The notes: generated by a model from the sequence alone, not told the origin. A stretch of 38,640 nucleotides of DNA from Paludibacteraceae bacterium (GCA_017553575.1 JAFZKQ010000097.1:1-38640), one strand, 5' to 3'. Counted from the stretch's first letter, positions 1 to 8,668 are shown. Translations and numbers: made by a program.

Positions 1-24
1 CTTGCTTGCTTGCTTGCTTGCTTA
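1..24. repeat. (CTTG)n tetranucleotide microsatellite
   Basis: Five perfect CTTG units followed by CTTA begin at the first base of the window, so the array may continue to the left. Tetranucleotide arrays of this kind are prone to slipped-strand length change. No gene that it would switch is visible inside the window. Confidence 0.8.
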
Positions 25-149
25 TAAAAATCAAGTCTTTTTCCAATTTTTTCTCGATTTATTTTAGGCAAAAATAAAAAAAATTATCCTGTTTGAAGAA
101 AAATATTCGTACTTTTCTCTTTGATATTGAGATAGAAACATCAATTGTT

Positions 150-200
150 CCGTGGGCTCACGGCCTCGGCTACATGTATGTCGCCACTCCGTGGCTAGGG
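150..200. repeat. REP-like intergenic repeat, copy 1
   Basis: A 51-base segment that aligns without gaps to 346-396 at 36 of 51 positions. The best conserved stretch is TCGCCACTCCGTGGCTA, which contains the small dyad GCCAC-tcc-GTGGC. Another dyad lies at its left end (CCGTGGGCT / CACGG). The pattern fits a short palindromic intergenic repeat family rather than coding sequence. Confidence 0.55.
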
Positions 201-228
201 TATGCGACGGGGAAGCGGAAGATCGTAG

Positions 229-248
229 CCGTGGATGCAAATCCACGG
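229..248. other. Perfect 8-bp hairpin with GCAA loop
   Basis: CCGTGGAT and ATCCACGG form a perfect 8-bp stem closed by GCAA, a GNRA-type tetraloop if transcribed. It lies between the two REP-like copies. No T-run follows, so it is not an obvious terminator. Its role is unknown. Confidence 0.5.
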
Positions 249-345
249 GAAAAAGCGAAAAACAACGAACGGATGGAAATCTACGGACATTTGAACAATC
301 TAACGAAATTTGGCTTTTGCGTGTTCGTGAACGTCGTTTCCGATC

Positions 346-396
346 CCGTAGGCTGAAGCCTATGGCTATGGATGTGTCGCCACTACGTGGCTACGT
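346..396. repeat. REP-like intergenic repeat, copy 2
   Basis: Second copy of the 51-base element, in the same orientation as the copy at 150-200. It carries two internal dyads, GTAGGCT-ga-AGCCTAT and GCCACTACGTGGC. Nothing coding is recognisable around it. Confidence 0.55.
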
Positions 397-434
397 GGCA
401 GGAATTGCAACCCACAAAAACGATATTTTCATAG

Positions 435-480
435 AAAAAATTTAGGGAACATCAGGAAGTAATTCCCGATGCTTCCTAAA
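435..480 (-). terminator. Rho-independent terminator of the alpha-glucan operon
   Basis: On the minus strand, arms at 480-463 and 458-441 form an 18-bp stem with one A-C mismatch and two G-U pairs, closed by a four-base loop. A run of six T (plus-strand A435-440) follows. It lies 7 bases past the stop of the last operon gene. Confidence 0.85.
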
Positions 481-486
481 CTATGG

Positions 487-963
487 TCACTTCACTTGGA
501 ATGTATACTCCAAATCCAATGATTGGATGAGGGCTGGCAAAGTTTCATCTTTCGGTGCATACTCCGAAATAAAGAATCTCTTTTTATCCAAACTCAAAAC
601 CAATTCATTATCGGAAAGGGACTTAAGATCTAAGACGTACAATTTTCCGTTGCCGAAATCCACAATCAGCTTATTCCCGTTTAACTTATACTTCCAATTT
701 CCAGCATTACCTTTCGAACGACGGACCAACTCCGTCTCCGTAAATTCGCATTCGAACGCATCAGCACCCGCCACCTGCGGTTTCTGGAGATATGCGAGGC
801 TACTGTCCACGTATGCTTGCGAAACAGCATCCTTGGCCACCGCCGTACACTGTACCTTCACCAATCGCCAAGAGGTCGAACTCAAAGAGTTCTTGTCTGC
901 CGCATACCCTGTGTAGGCAAGCAGACAAAAACAAAAAAGTATACCGATGCGCAATGCTTTCAT
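487..963 (-). CDS. Small exported protein of unknown function
   Basis: A 158-residue protein with a clear Sec signal peptide (MKALRIGILFCFCLLAYTGYAA) and predicted cleavage after YAA, so it is probably periplasmic. The rest alternates short beta-like segments and contains SSTSWRLVKVQC, which recalls small lipocalin-like or META-like beta-barrel proteins. I do not recognise the family with confidence. There is no lipobox Cys at the cleavage site. A TTG nine bases upstream could extend it by three residues, but ATG at 963 starts directly at the signal peptide. It is the last gene of the alpha-glucan operon, 5 bases after the GH57 stop, and is followed by a strong terminator. A link to glucan metabolism is inferred from position only. 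Confidence 0.75.
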   Translation of the reverse strand: MKALRIGILFCFCLLAYTGYAADKNSLSSTSWRLVKVQCTAVAKDAVSQAYVDSSLAYLQKPQVAGADAFECEFTETELVRRSKGNAGNWKYKLNGNKLIVDFGNGKLYVLDLKSLSDNELVLSLDKKRFFISEYAPKDETLPALIQSLDLEYTFQVK

Positions 964-968
964 AATGT

Positions 969-2390
969 TCAACTCTTTTTATTAGTCTTTGACTTTGTTG
1001 TGGTCGACTTCGTTGTGGCCGACTTTGTCGTAGTTGACTTTGCTGTAGTTGTCTTTGCCGTGGTCGACTTTTTAGGTGCAGCACCTGAAACAGCCTCCAA
1101 ATCAGCCTTCAACTTTTTGTTTTCCTTCGTCAACTGGGCAATCAAATCCTCCTGGGCATTGATTGTCTTCGTCAGGGAATCCAACTCCTCGTTGTCCATA
1201 TCGGCAGGGAACTTCGAGTTGACCCTATCGATAAAGTCGCTCAGCACATTCATATAGTTCATAAATGCCTCATACGGAGTATCATACGGACTATAATGGC
1301 TATGGACAGCACCATCGGAGAAGTATTTCGTACACATATAATAGAAATGGTCGCTACTTTGCAAATAGTACCAATCCTGCAAGATCTTAAGGTCTTTCGA
1401 CATCCGGACACGGTCACCGATTTCGCGCAACTTGTTGAAAGCTTCCCTTTGCAACTCATTACCCAACCAAGCGGAAAGATCGCGCTCCTCGTCGGCCCAA
1501 GAGATCGGATAAGGGACATTTATGCTGTCCACCGGTTTTTGGGTGTCAAAAATCTCGGAAGGCGTCTTAAACGTGATATTCTTTTGTGCGGCGAAATTAG
1601 GCAATGCCTTCAAAAACTCGAAGATACCCGTCTGCGCACCCTGCATTTCACCGAACGTCTCATAACCCATAAAGAGGTTGACGATATTCTCCTCCGGAGG
1701 CGTATTGGCGATCCAATCGATGTACTTATCGGCCGTCAATGGGAACTGATCCCAACCCCAATCGGAGAAACGGAACGTAACATCGTCGCTCAATTTGAAG
1801 TTCTTCAACAAGAGCTTCAAGCGAGGATTATTGGCACAACAGTAGACATAATTAGGGCTCTTCCAACCCAAGATATGCTTAGCACCTTCCGTAATCATTC
1901 CCTTAAAGCCCATGCCCACGACACGATCACCGATTTCGTCGGAATAGATCAACTCCGTATTGCGGAAGACAGCAGGCTTCACCCCGAAGAGGCTCTGAAT
2001 CTTGTTGGCGTGTTCCTTCACCTGCAATTCAAACTCGTTGCCGCTCCAAAGGGAGGACAATGAATGGGCGTAGGTCTCGGCCAAGAACTCCACACATCCC
2101 GTCTTTGCCAACTCACGGAAACTATCCACCACTTCAGGCGCATAGAGTTCCATCTGCTCCAAAGCGATTCCCGAAATGGAGAAAGCCACCTTGAAAGCTC
2201 CGTTAGACTCTTTTATCATATTGAGGATCAATCTATTCGCAGGCAAATAGCAACGCTCTGCCATACGCTTTATGATCTCCTCGTTGTTATAGTCATCATA
2301 ATAATAATGGTCATTACCGATGTCGAAGAAGCGATAACGCCTCAAGCGGAACGGCTGATGAACTTGGAAATAGAAACAAATTGACTTCAT
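969..2390 (-). CDS. GH57 family alpha-amylase-like glycosidase
   Basis: A 473-residue cytoplasmic enzyme with no signal peptide, expected to act on alpha-glucans such as glycogen or maltodextrin. The GH57 hallmarks are visible: FQVHQP near residue 11, a probable catalytic Glu146 in FRNTELIYS, a probable Asp210 in FSDWGWDQFP, and LFMGYETFGE at 239-248. After the catalytic region come a predicted coiled coil (about 404-437) and a low-complexity tail of Lys/Ser/Thr pentads, described separately. The gene starts 24 bases after the GT4 stop, so the two are co-transcribed. Clustering of GH57, GT4 and debranching enzyme is common in Bacteroidetes and is usually read as storage-glucan synthesis or turnover. 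Exact specificity (hydrolase, transferase or branching) cannot be read from the sequence. Confidence 0.93.
   Translation of the reverse strand: MKSICFYFQVHQPFRLRRYRFFDIGNDHYYYDDYNNEEIIKRMAERCYLPANRLILNMIKESNGAFKVAFSISGIALEQMELYAPEVVDSFRELAKTGCVEFLAETYAHSLSSLWSGNEFELQVKEHANKIQSLFGVKPAVFRNTELIYSDEIGDRVVGMGFKGMITEGAKHILGWKSPNYVYCCANNPRLKLLLKNFKLSDDVTFRFSDWGWDQFPLTADKYIDWIANTPPEENIVNLFMGYETFGEMQGAQTGIFEFLKALPNFAAQKNITFKTPSEIFDTQKPVDSINVPYPISWADEERDLSAWLGNELQREAFNKLREIGDRVRMSKDLKILQDWYYLQSSDHFYYMCTKYFSDGAVHSHYSPYDTPYEAFMNYMNVLSDFIDRVNSKFPADMDNEELDSLTKTINAQEDLIAQLTKENKKLKADLEAVSGAAPKKSTTAKTTTAKSTTTKSATTKSTTTKSKTNKKS
972..1070 (-). repeat. 15-bp tandem repeat encoding a Lys/Ser/Thr C-terminal tail
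   Basis: The last 33 codons of the GH57 gene are about six imperfect 15-bp units encoding K-[ST]-[TAK]-T-[TAN] pentads, then KKS and the stop. Lysine spacing is strictly every fifth residue. The tail is strongly basic and probably disordered. It resembles the C-terminal tails of bacterial histone-H1-like proteins in composition, and copy number is likely to vary between strains. Confidence 0.8.
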
Positions 2391-2414
2391 TATATTTCTT
2401 ATACGTTATTTTAT

Positions 2415-3677
2415 TTATCTATGTAAAACCATGTCGTATACCCTACGCACCTTGAGTGCCGCATACTCCCACTTAATCTCATCGACCTCCTTCTTTCCCT
2501 CTTCCTTAAGGAAGTTGTACATAGAAGGATAGGTAATGATGGAATAGATGGCATCGGCCATGGCATCAATATCCCAATAGTCCACCTTGATGGCATTATT
2601 CAATATCTCAGCACAACCCGACTGCTTGGAGATAATCGTCGGAACACCCACTTGCATGGCCTCCAATGGAGAGATACCGAACGGTTCGGAAACGGAAGGC
2701 ATGATATAGACATCGCTCGATTTGAGCATCTCATATACCTCTTTGCCCTTCAAGAATCCAGTGAAATGGAAACGGTCACAGATATTCCGATAGGCTGCAT
2801 GACGAATCATCTTATCCATCATATCGCCACTACCTGCCATGACGAAACGAACGTTCGGCGTGCGCTGAAGCACCCTGTAGGCCGCCTCGACAAAATATTC
2901 TGGACCCTTCTGCATCGTAATTCTGCCCAAGAAAGTAACCACCTTGTCCTTCGTGTTCCTCCGTGGCTGGATGGCCGCAATCTCCGGACTAATAGGTTCC
3001 ACCGCATTATGGACGGTCGTCACCTTGGCGGGGTCGATATGGTAACGGTAAATGACCGTATCTCTTGTCAGATTGCTCACCGTTATGATATGGTCAGCCT
3101 CATCCATGCCCGCTTTCTCTATATTGAAGACTCCCGGATTCACATTGCCTCGGCTACGGTCGAAATCAGTCGCATGGACATGGATAACGAGAGGTTTACC
3201 CGTCACATGTTTCGCATGGATACCCGCAGGATAAGTGAGCCAGTCATGCGAATGGATCACATCAAAATCATAGGCACGACAAACCACGCCCGCCACCGCA
3301 TCATAGTTTCGAATCTCCTCGAACAGATTCTGCGGATAACGTCCGGAGAACTCGATAGCCCCGATGCCGTTCGTCCCTATATGGTTATTGTCCTCACGAA
3401 TGCAATCACGGAAATGATAATACTCCTCGGGCGAAAACCTGCCCTGCAATTCCGAGTTCAAATAATTCCAATCCGGCTCCCTATAAACGACAGGAACCTT
3501 ATTGGCACTGATTATTTTCAAAAAGCTCTGGTCTTCGTCTCCCCATGGCTTTGGCAACATGAACATGATATCCATGTCACTCTGCAAAGACATACCCCTC
3601 GTCAATCCATAACTGGCAGTACCAAGACCACCCAATATATGGGGAGGAAACTCCCAACCAAACATCAAAGCCCTCAT
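2415..3677 (-). CDS. GT4-like glycosyltransferase (glycogen synthase-like)
   Basis: A 420-residue GT-B fold glycosyltransferase. The N-terminal lobe opens with MRALMFGWEFPPHILGGLG, the Gly-rich nucleotide-sugar loop seen in starch/glycogen synthase-like enzymes. IHSHDWLT occurs in the middle. The C-terminal Rossmann lobe has VTFLGRITMQKGP and SEPFGISPLEAMQVGVP, the family E-x7-E motif. Reading extends upstream to a TTG at 3683, but ATG at 3677 starts exactly at the family N-terminus. It lies between the debranching enzyme (116 bases upstream) and GH57 (24 bases downstream) on the same strand. By position and similarity it probably builds an alpha-1,4-glucan from a nucleotide-glucose donor. 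The donor and acceptor cannot be proven here. Confidence 0.9.
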   Translation of the reverse strand: MRALMFGWEFPPHILGGLGTASYGLTRGMSLQSDMDIMFMLPKPWGDEDQSFLKIISANKVPVVYREPDWNYLNSELQGRFSPEEYYHFRDCIREDNNHIGTNGIGAIEFSGRYPQNLFEEIRNYDAVAGVVCRAYDFDVIHSHDWLTYPAGIHAKHVTGKPLVIHVHATDFDRSRGNVNPGVFNIEKAGMDEADHIITVSNLTRDTVIYRYHIDPAKVTTVHNAVEPISPEIAAIQPRRNTKDKVVTFLGRITMQKGPEYFVEAAYRVLQRTPNVRFVMAGSGDMMDKMIRHAAYRNICDRFHFTGFLKGKEVYEMLKSSDVYIMPSVSEPFGISPLEAMQVGVPTIISKQSGCAEILNNAIKVDYWDIDAMADAIYSIITYPSMYNFLKEEGKKEVDEIKWEYAALKVRRVYDMVLHR

Positions 3678-3792
3678 ACACAAAATTATAAATTAAGATG
3701 AACCCTTACATTCATCATTTCAAATTGCCTACTAAACGACCTAGCCCATACCCGGTAACCACAATCGACGTATAGACCTAAAAACGAGGTGC

Positions 3793-5733
3793 TTAACGGG
3801 CGAAATTGCCCAACACCTTTTGAATCCTCAATATTTCCGCCACATTCATGGCAAAAGAGATACCTCCCCTACCCTTGAACGGCGGATTTCCATCATACAT
3901 CTCGGAAATGGAACCGATGCAATTCTGGTACATCTCTTCCTCAAATCCGATCAGGGAACGTTGCGCAAATGAAAGACCACTCATCTTATAGACCCGTAAG
4001 TAAGCCTCAAGATAAGCGCCCATCAACCATGGCCAAACGGCACCTTGGAAAGCCGCAAAATCACGACCAACTTGAGACCCCTCGCAAGAACCGCGATAAT
4101 TAGGGCTCTTAGGACTCAACGAACGGAGCCCCTTCGGCGTGAGCAACTCCTTCGTCGTGATATCCACGATTGACTTCCGCTGCTTGCTGTCCAACGGAGA
4201 GTAAGGCAAAGAAGCCGCAAATATCATATTCGGACGCACCTCCCTATTCTGATTGAAGCCTTCGACAAAGTCATAAAGATATACGCCATTCCAGAATGTA
4301 GCGATGAAACTATCCTTAGCCTTGTCCGCCATCGTCTGCAGACGGTCGGACAAGAAGTTTTCACCATTCTTGCCAGTCAAGTCAGAAGCGAAGCACAACG
4401 CATTGTACCACAACGCATTAATCTCCACCACATAGCCACTTCTTGGCGTAATCGGACGTCCCTCGAATGTCGTGTTCATCCACGTCACAGACTTCTCCAA
4501 GCCATTTACATACAAAAGCGCATTATCATGGATGAAGAGGTTCGGATGACGCTGACTGACGATGAAATCAATGATATCCTTCAACAATTGGCCATAAAGA
4601 GACCACATTTTTTCCTCACCTGCCTCCTTCGCATACTCCTGCAAAGCCCAAACTACCCACAAAAGCACATCTGGGTCTTCCATCTCCAGAACATCACGCA
4701 CCAACGGTTCGCCCTTCATGAGATGGTAAAAATCAGGCATCATGGTTGCCATAATCTTCTCGAAGCCCGTCAAATCACCGAACGCCAAAGAGACTCCCGG
4801 CAAAGAGATGAACATATCGCGGGCACGGCACTTAAACCAAGGGTAACCCGCCAACAGATACAACTCCTCAGGCGATTTGCGATTGAACAATTGCTGAGCC
4901 GAATTCTTCAAGCAGTTGAACGAATTGGAGCGAGAAGTACGAATCGATAGCTCGGACTTATAGATCTCCTCCAACTTATCGAGATCCACCTCGCTGATGC
5001 CCGCAGAGAAGATGATCGTCTCCCCCTTCTTGATTGGCACCTCGAAATAGCCCGGCACATACAAATCCTCCTTGTAGGCATAGCCACACTCTTGATCTTT
5101 CGGATATTCGATGCCCTTGTTCCATGCTGGTGCTGAGATGAAATCCACCGACTTGTTAAACTGCATGAACAGAGTCGGATAACCCGGATACAAACACATC
5201 GAAATACCAGAACGGACCGTCTGGTAAGAGGTATTCGCATTCGAATTCTCCATACAAAGGGAATCGACACTTCGGAAGGCCAAGAAAGGACGGAACCTCA
5301 ACGTAGTCGGAGAATGAGCGTCCAACAACGTATACTTGATCAAAATCCTATTTTCATGAGAAATGAAGACCTTCTCCTTCGAAAGAATCACACCGCCCAC
5401 CCGATAGATGCAATAAGGCACCACATCGCAACTGAACTCGTGCATATATTTATGGCCCTTCGGTGAATAGTAGTCACCTCCATACTTATGGATACCCAGA
5501 TTAAACTCGGCTCCATGCTGAACGACCGTCTCATCAAAAGAAGAAAGCAAAACATGGTTGTCGCCCCCTAAGCCTTCCACAGGAATGGTAAGCAATCCAT
5601 GATATTTCCTCGTATTACATCCTATTATCGTAGTACAATGATAAGCACCGGATTTATTGGTTCTCAACATCTCCTTCGAAAGAGACTCCTCCAAGTTAGA
5701 CAACAGCGACTTATCAAAATTCAGATAACTCAT
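3793..5733 (-). CDS. Glycogen debranching enzyme (amylo-alpha-1,6-glucosidase type)
   Basis: A 646-residue cytoplasmic protein, first gene of the operon. The N-terminal part (about 1-260) is the beta-rich GDE_N-type domain with CNTRKYHGLL near residue 35. The C-terminal part (about 280-640) is the alpha/alpha barrel of the amylo-1,6-glucosidase family, with WFKCRARDMFISLPG, PRSGYVVEINALWYNAL, GLRSLSPKSPNYRG and FQGAVWPWLMGAYLEAY. The family hydrolyses the alpha-1,6 branch glucose of glycogen. Length is normal for bacterial single-function enzymes. Translation starts at ATG 5733, the natural start of the domain. Together with the downstream GT4 and GH57 genes it forms a compact intracellular glucan module. 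Confidence 0.94.
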   Translation of the reverse strand: MSYLNFDKSLLSNLEESLSKEMLRTNKSGAYHCTTIIGCNTRKYHGLLTIPVEGLGGDNHVLLSSFDETVVQHGAEFNLGIHKYGGDYYSPKGHKYMHEFSCDVVPYCIYRVGGVILSKEKVFISHENRILIKYTLLDAHSPTTLRFRPFLAFRSVDSLCMENSNANTSYQTVRSGISMCLYPGYPTLFMQFNKSVDFISAPAWNKGIEYPKDQECGYAYKEDLYVPGYFEVPIKKGETIIFSAGISEVDLDKLEEIYKSELSIRTSRSNSFNCLKNSAQQLFNRKSPEELYLLAGYPWFKCRARDMFISLPGVSLAFGDLTGFEKIMATMMPDFYHLMKGEPLVRDVLEMEDPDVLLWVVWALQEYAKEAGEEKMWSLYGQLLKDIIDFIVSQRHPNLFIHDNALLYVNGLEKSVTWMNTTFEGRPITPRSGYVVEINALWYNALCFASDLTGKNGENFLSDRLQTMADKAKDSFIATFWNGVYLYDFVEGFNQNREVRPNMIFAASLPYSPLDSKQRKSIVDITTKELLTPKGLRSLSPKSPNYRGSCEGSQVGRDFAAFQGAVWPWLMGAYLEAYLRVYKMSGLSFAQRSLIGFEEEMYQNCIGSISEMYDGNPPFKGRGGISFAMNVAEILRIQKVLGNFAR

Positions 5734-6237
5734 AAAAATTTCACCTTATTTAATTTATAGAGAGGGGTATTAGCCCTTAGGTAATCCATTCAATCCAAAT
5801 TGTTCAACATAACAAAAAGGAAATAAACCACTTACAAAACGGCAGGAAATTCTGCCTAATAGTTTCTGTTCATCTAAGCACTAATATAAGCCTCTAATTA
5901 GTCATAAAAGTACACATTTAAAGACAAACTACGCAAAAAAAGAATAGATTTTTTCATTTTTTCTCATTCCTAGTGAAAGAAGCCTCGGCAAAAGGCATAA
6001 AAATCGTTCGACCTCGCACTTTTCTGCCCACCTTTCTGATAATCACACAGCATCAAAAGCAAAACGCCCGGGACGACTCACGATCCCCGCCTAAAATCAT
6101 TTTCACAAAAACGACCTGATTTTTGTACCTCATAACGTAGTTTTTTGTTTATTTGCATTTTAATTGGAGAAAAGGTGAATTTCCCATTCGCCACCAGTTA
6201 ATTATTAACGGAAACCAAATTCTAAATTTAATTAATT
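5734..6237. other. Divergent intergenic region, no gene
   Basis: A 504-base AT-rich gap between the divergently transcribed debranching-enzyme and metallopeptidase genes. I see no supported reading frame and no RNA gene. It should hold both promoters. A candidate for the minus-strand one is listed at 5905-5937. I found no exact TAnnTTTG box for the plus-strand gene. Confidence 0.6.
5905..5937 (-). promoter_or_regulatory. Candidate promoter of the alpha-glucan operon
   Basis: Read on the minus strand, TTTG (5937-5934), a 21-base spacer and TACTTTTA (5912-5905) resemble the Bacteroides -33 TTTG / -7 TAnnTTTG promoter, with one mismatch in the -7 box. It lies about 170 bases upstream of the debranching-enzyme start. 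Other starts in this AT-rich gap are possible. Confidence 0.35.
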
Positions 6238-7110
6238 ATGAGATTAAGCGGAAGAAGAAGAAGCGACAATGTGAACGATGCCCGCGGAGGCATGAGTACA
6301 GGCGGAAAGTTGGGTATCGGTGGACTCCTTTTCGTCGGACTAATCACCTATCTCACAACAGGTGGTGATTTAGGGAAAACCCTTCAATCCGTGACGCAAG
6401 AAGCCACCCAACAAATGACCACAACGAGCGGGAACGGGCAATACAAAGGTTCTCCTAAAGAAGACTCCTTGGCCGTATTCGTTTCACAAATCCTAGCAGG
6501 AACGGAGGATGTGTGGGATCAGTTGTTCAAAGAATATAACCTCGGCACCTACAGGAAGCCTAAGTTGAAGATCTTCAAGAACTCCACAAAGTCAGGTTGC
6601 GGTTCAGCCAACGCAGCCACAGGTCCTTTCTATTGCTCTGCCGACGAGACCGTTTACATCGACCTCTCCTTCTACGACCAGATGGAGAAGCAACTTAGGG
6701 CTGGCGGCGACTTCGCTTACGCTTATGTGATTGCTCACGAGGTAGGTCACCACGTACAAAACTTGATGGGTATCCTCGACCAAGAGCGTCAGGCAGAAGC
6801 CCGTTATCCACAGAAAGCCAACGAACTCAGCGTGAGGTTGGAGTTGCAGGCAGACTTCTTCGCCGGCATCTGGGCCCACTACGACAATAAGAAGTACAAC
6901 TCCTTGGAGGAGGGTGACGTTGAAGAAGGACTCAACGCTGCGGCAGCCATCGGAGACGACCGCCTTCAGATGCAAAGCCAAGGATACACCGTTCCCGAGA
7001 GCTTCAACCATGGTACATCGGCTCAACGTTCCCGTTGGTTGATGAAAGGCTTGAGAAACGGAAAGTTGGAGGAGATGGACACCTTCAGCATCAACTACAC
7101 TGAATTGTAA
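6238..7110 (+). CDS. Neutral zinc metallopeptidase (YpfJ-type family)
   Basis: A 290-residue protein of the putative neutral zinc metallopeptidase family (Pfam PF04228 type). A basic N-terminus (MRLSGRRRSDN) is followed by one membrane segment at about 25-42 (LGIGGLLFVGLITYLTTG), so the catalytic domain is probably anchored and faces the periplasm. The zinc motif HEVGHH is at 167-172, and a downstream LELQADFFAG (Glu202, Asp206) supplies the likely third ligand. CGSANAATGPFYC (121-133) is the family's Cys-flanked segment. Length matches the family. The gene stands alone in front of a hairpin and is followed 97 bases later by a sugar-kinase-like gene. Natural substrates are unknown for most members. 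Confidence 0.9.
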   Translation: MRLSGRRRSDNVNDARGGMSTGGKLGIGGLLFVGLITYLTTGGDLGKTLQSVTQEATQQMTTTSGNGQYKGSPKEDSLAVFVSQILAGTEDVWDQLFKEYNLGTYRKPKLKIFKNSTKSGCGSANAATGPFYCSADETVYIDLSFYDQMEKQLRAGGDFAYAYVIAHEVGHHVQNLMGILDQERQAEARYPQKANELSVRLELQADFFAGIWAHYDNKKYNSLEEGDVEEGLNAAAAIGDDRLQMQSQGYTVPESFNHGTSAQRSRWLMKGLRNGKLEEMDTFSINYTEL

Positions 7111-7135
7111 TAATAGAACGACATAAGTTCAAGAA

Positions 7136-7166
7136 GGGGATGGGTAAAACGAATTTGCCCATCCCC
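7136..7166 (+). terminator. Strong intergenic hairpin, probable terminator
   Basis: GGGGATGGGTAAA (7136-7148) pairs with TTTGCCCATCCCC (7154-7166) over 13 bp with one T-G pair and a five-base loop. It lies 25 bases after the metallopeptidase stop. The T-rich tail is weak (CCTTATTCTC), so termination may be partial. Confidence 0.65.
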
Positions 7167-7206
7167 CCTTATTCTCATACGGGTTACAACCAAAAACAGT
7201 AGAATC

Positions 7207-8046
7207 GTGTATAGTATATTCGACAGCGGATCGACCAAAACGGAAATGCGGATAAAGGGAGACGGACGAGACGAAACGATCCTCTTCCCTGGCATCAACC
7301 CCTTCTATCAAACCGAGGAGGAGATCGTCACGTTGCTAAAGGAACACCTCGGCAAAGAGATTCCAGCAAGGAAGGTGGAAAAACTGTTTTTCTATGGGGC
7401 AGGATGCTCTTTCCCTGAAAAGAAAGCGATAGTTCGGAATGCTTTAGGAAAGATTTTCACAGAGGCAGAAATCATCGTCGAAAACGCTTTGTTGGCCGCC
7501 TCTCGAGCCCTATTCCAAAAAAGTCGAGGCATCGCCTGCATCTTAGGAACGGGATCCAACTCCTGCCTATACGACGGTGAGCAGATTGTCCAAAACGTGT
7601 CGCCCCTCGGATTCATCCTTGGCGACGAAGGAAGCGGAGCCACCATCGGGAAACGATTCGTAGCCGACTGTCTGAAAGGTCTCATGCCTCAACCCATTCG
7701 AGATGCATTCTTCAAAGAGATGGAAACGACTGTACAAGCCGTCATGGACAATGTCTACAAGAAACCATTCCCCAACCGTTATTTGGCTTCCCTATGCCGA
7801 TTCATCTACGGCTATCGGGAGACGCCCTATGTACAAGGCCTCATCAAGGGATGCTTTTCCGATTTCTTTGAACGGAACATCCTCCAATATCATGCGGAGA
7901 AGGAACCCATCGGCTTCGTCGGCTCCATCGCCTACTACTTCGAAAAGGAGTTGAGAGAAGTGGCGGAGAAATACGGTTTCAGCATCTCGCTCATCCTCAA
8001 GCAACCCATGGAAGGATTGGACAAATACCACACCAACAATCAATAA
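7207..8046 (+). CDS. BadF/BadG/BcrA/BcrD-type ATPase, N-acetylglucosamine kinase-like
   Basis: A 279-residue ASKHA-fold protein. The phosphate-1 loop is at the N-terminus (FDSGSTKTEM), phosphate-2 is CILGTGSNSCLYDG and the Gly-rich GDEGSGATIGKRF follows. This pattern is typical of the short bacterial N-acetylglucosamine / amino-sugar kinase-like members of the BadF family. No Fe-S cluster cysteines of benzoyl-CoA reductase activators are evident. The start is GTG at 7207, which places the first ATP loop six residues in, as in homologues, and no better ATG is available. The stop is 6 bases before rimM, so the two genes are translated from one message. The sugar substrate is inferred from family only. 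Confidence 0.85.
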   Translation: MYSIFDSGSTKTEMRIKGDGRDETILFPGINPFYQTEEEIVTLLKEHLGKEIPARKVEKLFFYGAGCSFPEKKAIVRNALGKIFTEAEIIVENALLAASRALFQKSRGIACILGTGSNSCLYDGEQIVQNVSPLGFILGDEGSGATIGKRFVADCLKGLMPQPIRDAFFKEMETTVQAVMDNVYKKPFPNRYLASLCRFIYGYRETPYVQGLIKGCFSDFFERNILQYHAEKEPIGFVGSIAYYFEKELREVAEKYGFSISLILKQPMEGLDKYHTNNQ

Positions 8047-8052
8047 GAAAAT

Positions 8053-8622
8053 ATGATAACAAAAGAAGAAGTTCTGAAGATAGGCAAAATAACCAAGCCA
8101 CACGGGCTGCAAGGCGAACTTGCTTTCCATTTCGAGACCGACATCTTCGATGAGTTGGAACTCCCCTATTTCATCTGTGAGATGGACGGCATCCTCGTTC
8201 CCTTCTTTATCGAAGACTACCGTTTCAAAAACGATGAGACAGGGCTGGTCAAATTCGAAGGAATAGACGACGAGAAAGAGGCCAAGAACCTCGTTAACGC
8301 AGATTTATACATAGCCCGCAAATTCATACCAGAAGAGATGGATCCTGTCGAACTGGAAGGCAGCTCTTTCTATGTCGGTTACCACATCCTGACGAAAGAG
8401 AAGGAAGAAATCGGAGAGATTACGGCAATAGAAGACTCCACCGAGAACATCCTTTTCGAACTCAGCACCCCTGACGGAGAAGAACTCCTCATCCCGGCGC
8501 AAGACGAATTTATCGTTGAGATAGACGACGAGAAGAGAACCATCACCATGGATCTCCCCGAAGGAATACTCCTGCTCAACACGGAGAACGACGATTTGCC
8601 GACAGACACCGACGAAGAGTAA
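8053..8622 (+). CDS. rimM: Ribosome maturation factor RimM
   Basis: A 189-residue cytoplasmic protein that assists 30S subunit maturation, binding S19 and the 16S head. The N-terminal RimM domain starts with KIGKITKPHGLQGELAFHFETD and runs to about residue 90. The C-terminal PRC-barrel covers about 95-175, with GYHILTKEKEEIGEITAIEDS and LLIPAQDEFIVEID, a classical RimM ending. An acidic extension (NTENDDLPTDTDEE) closes the protein. It follows the sugar-kinase-like gene by 6 bases. rimM is not next to trmD or rpsP here, unlike in many Proteobacteria. Confidence 0.95.
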   Translation: MITKEEVLKIGKITKPHGLQGELAFHFETDIFDELELPYFICEMDGILVPFFIEDYRFKNDETGLVKFEGIDDEKEAKNLVNADLYIARKFIPEEMDPVELEGSSFYVGYHILTKEKEEIGEITAIEDSTENILFELSTPDGEELLIPAQDEFIVEIDDEKRTITMDLPEGILLLNTENDDLPTDTDEE

Positions 8623-8668
8623 CCCTACGGCATCCGTTCCGACGTTTTCCAAGGAACCGAAAAGACAA

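Noticed and set aside
93-445. Two overlapping plus-strand frames in the left intergenic region
   Set aside because: They run through the REP-like repeats and the hairpin, have no start context and no recognisable protein features.
1296-2063. Long plus-strand frame opposite the GH57 gene
   Set aside because: It is antisense to a gene with clear catalytic motifs and has no domain of its own.
2652-3701. 349-codon plus-strand frame opposite the GT4 gene
   Set aside because: Its length comes from codon bias of the real minus-strand gene; the translation is rich in His/Arg/Ile typical of antisense frames.
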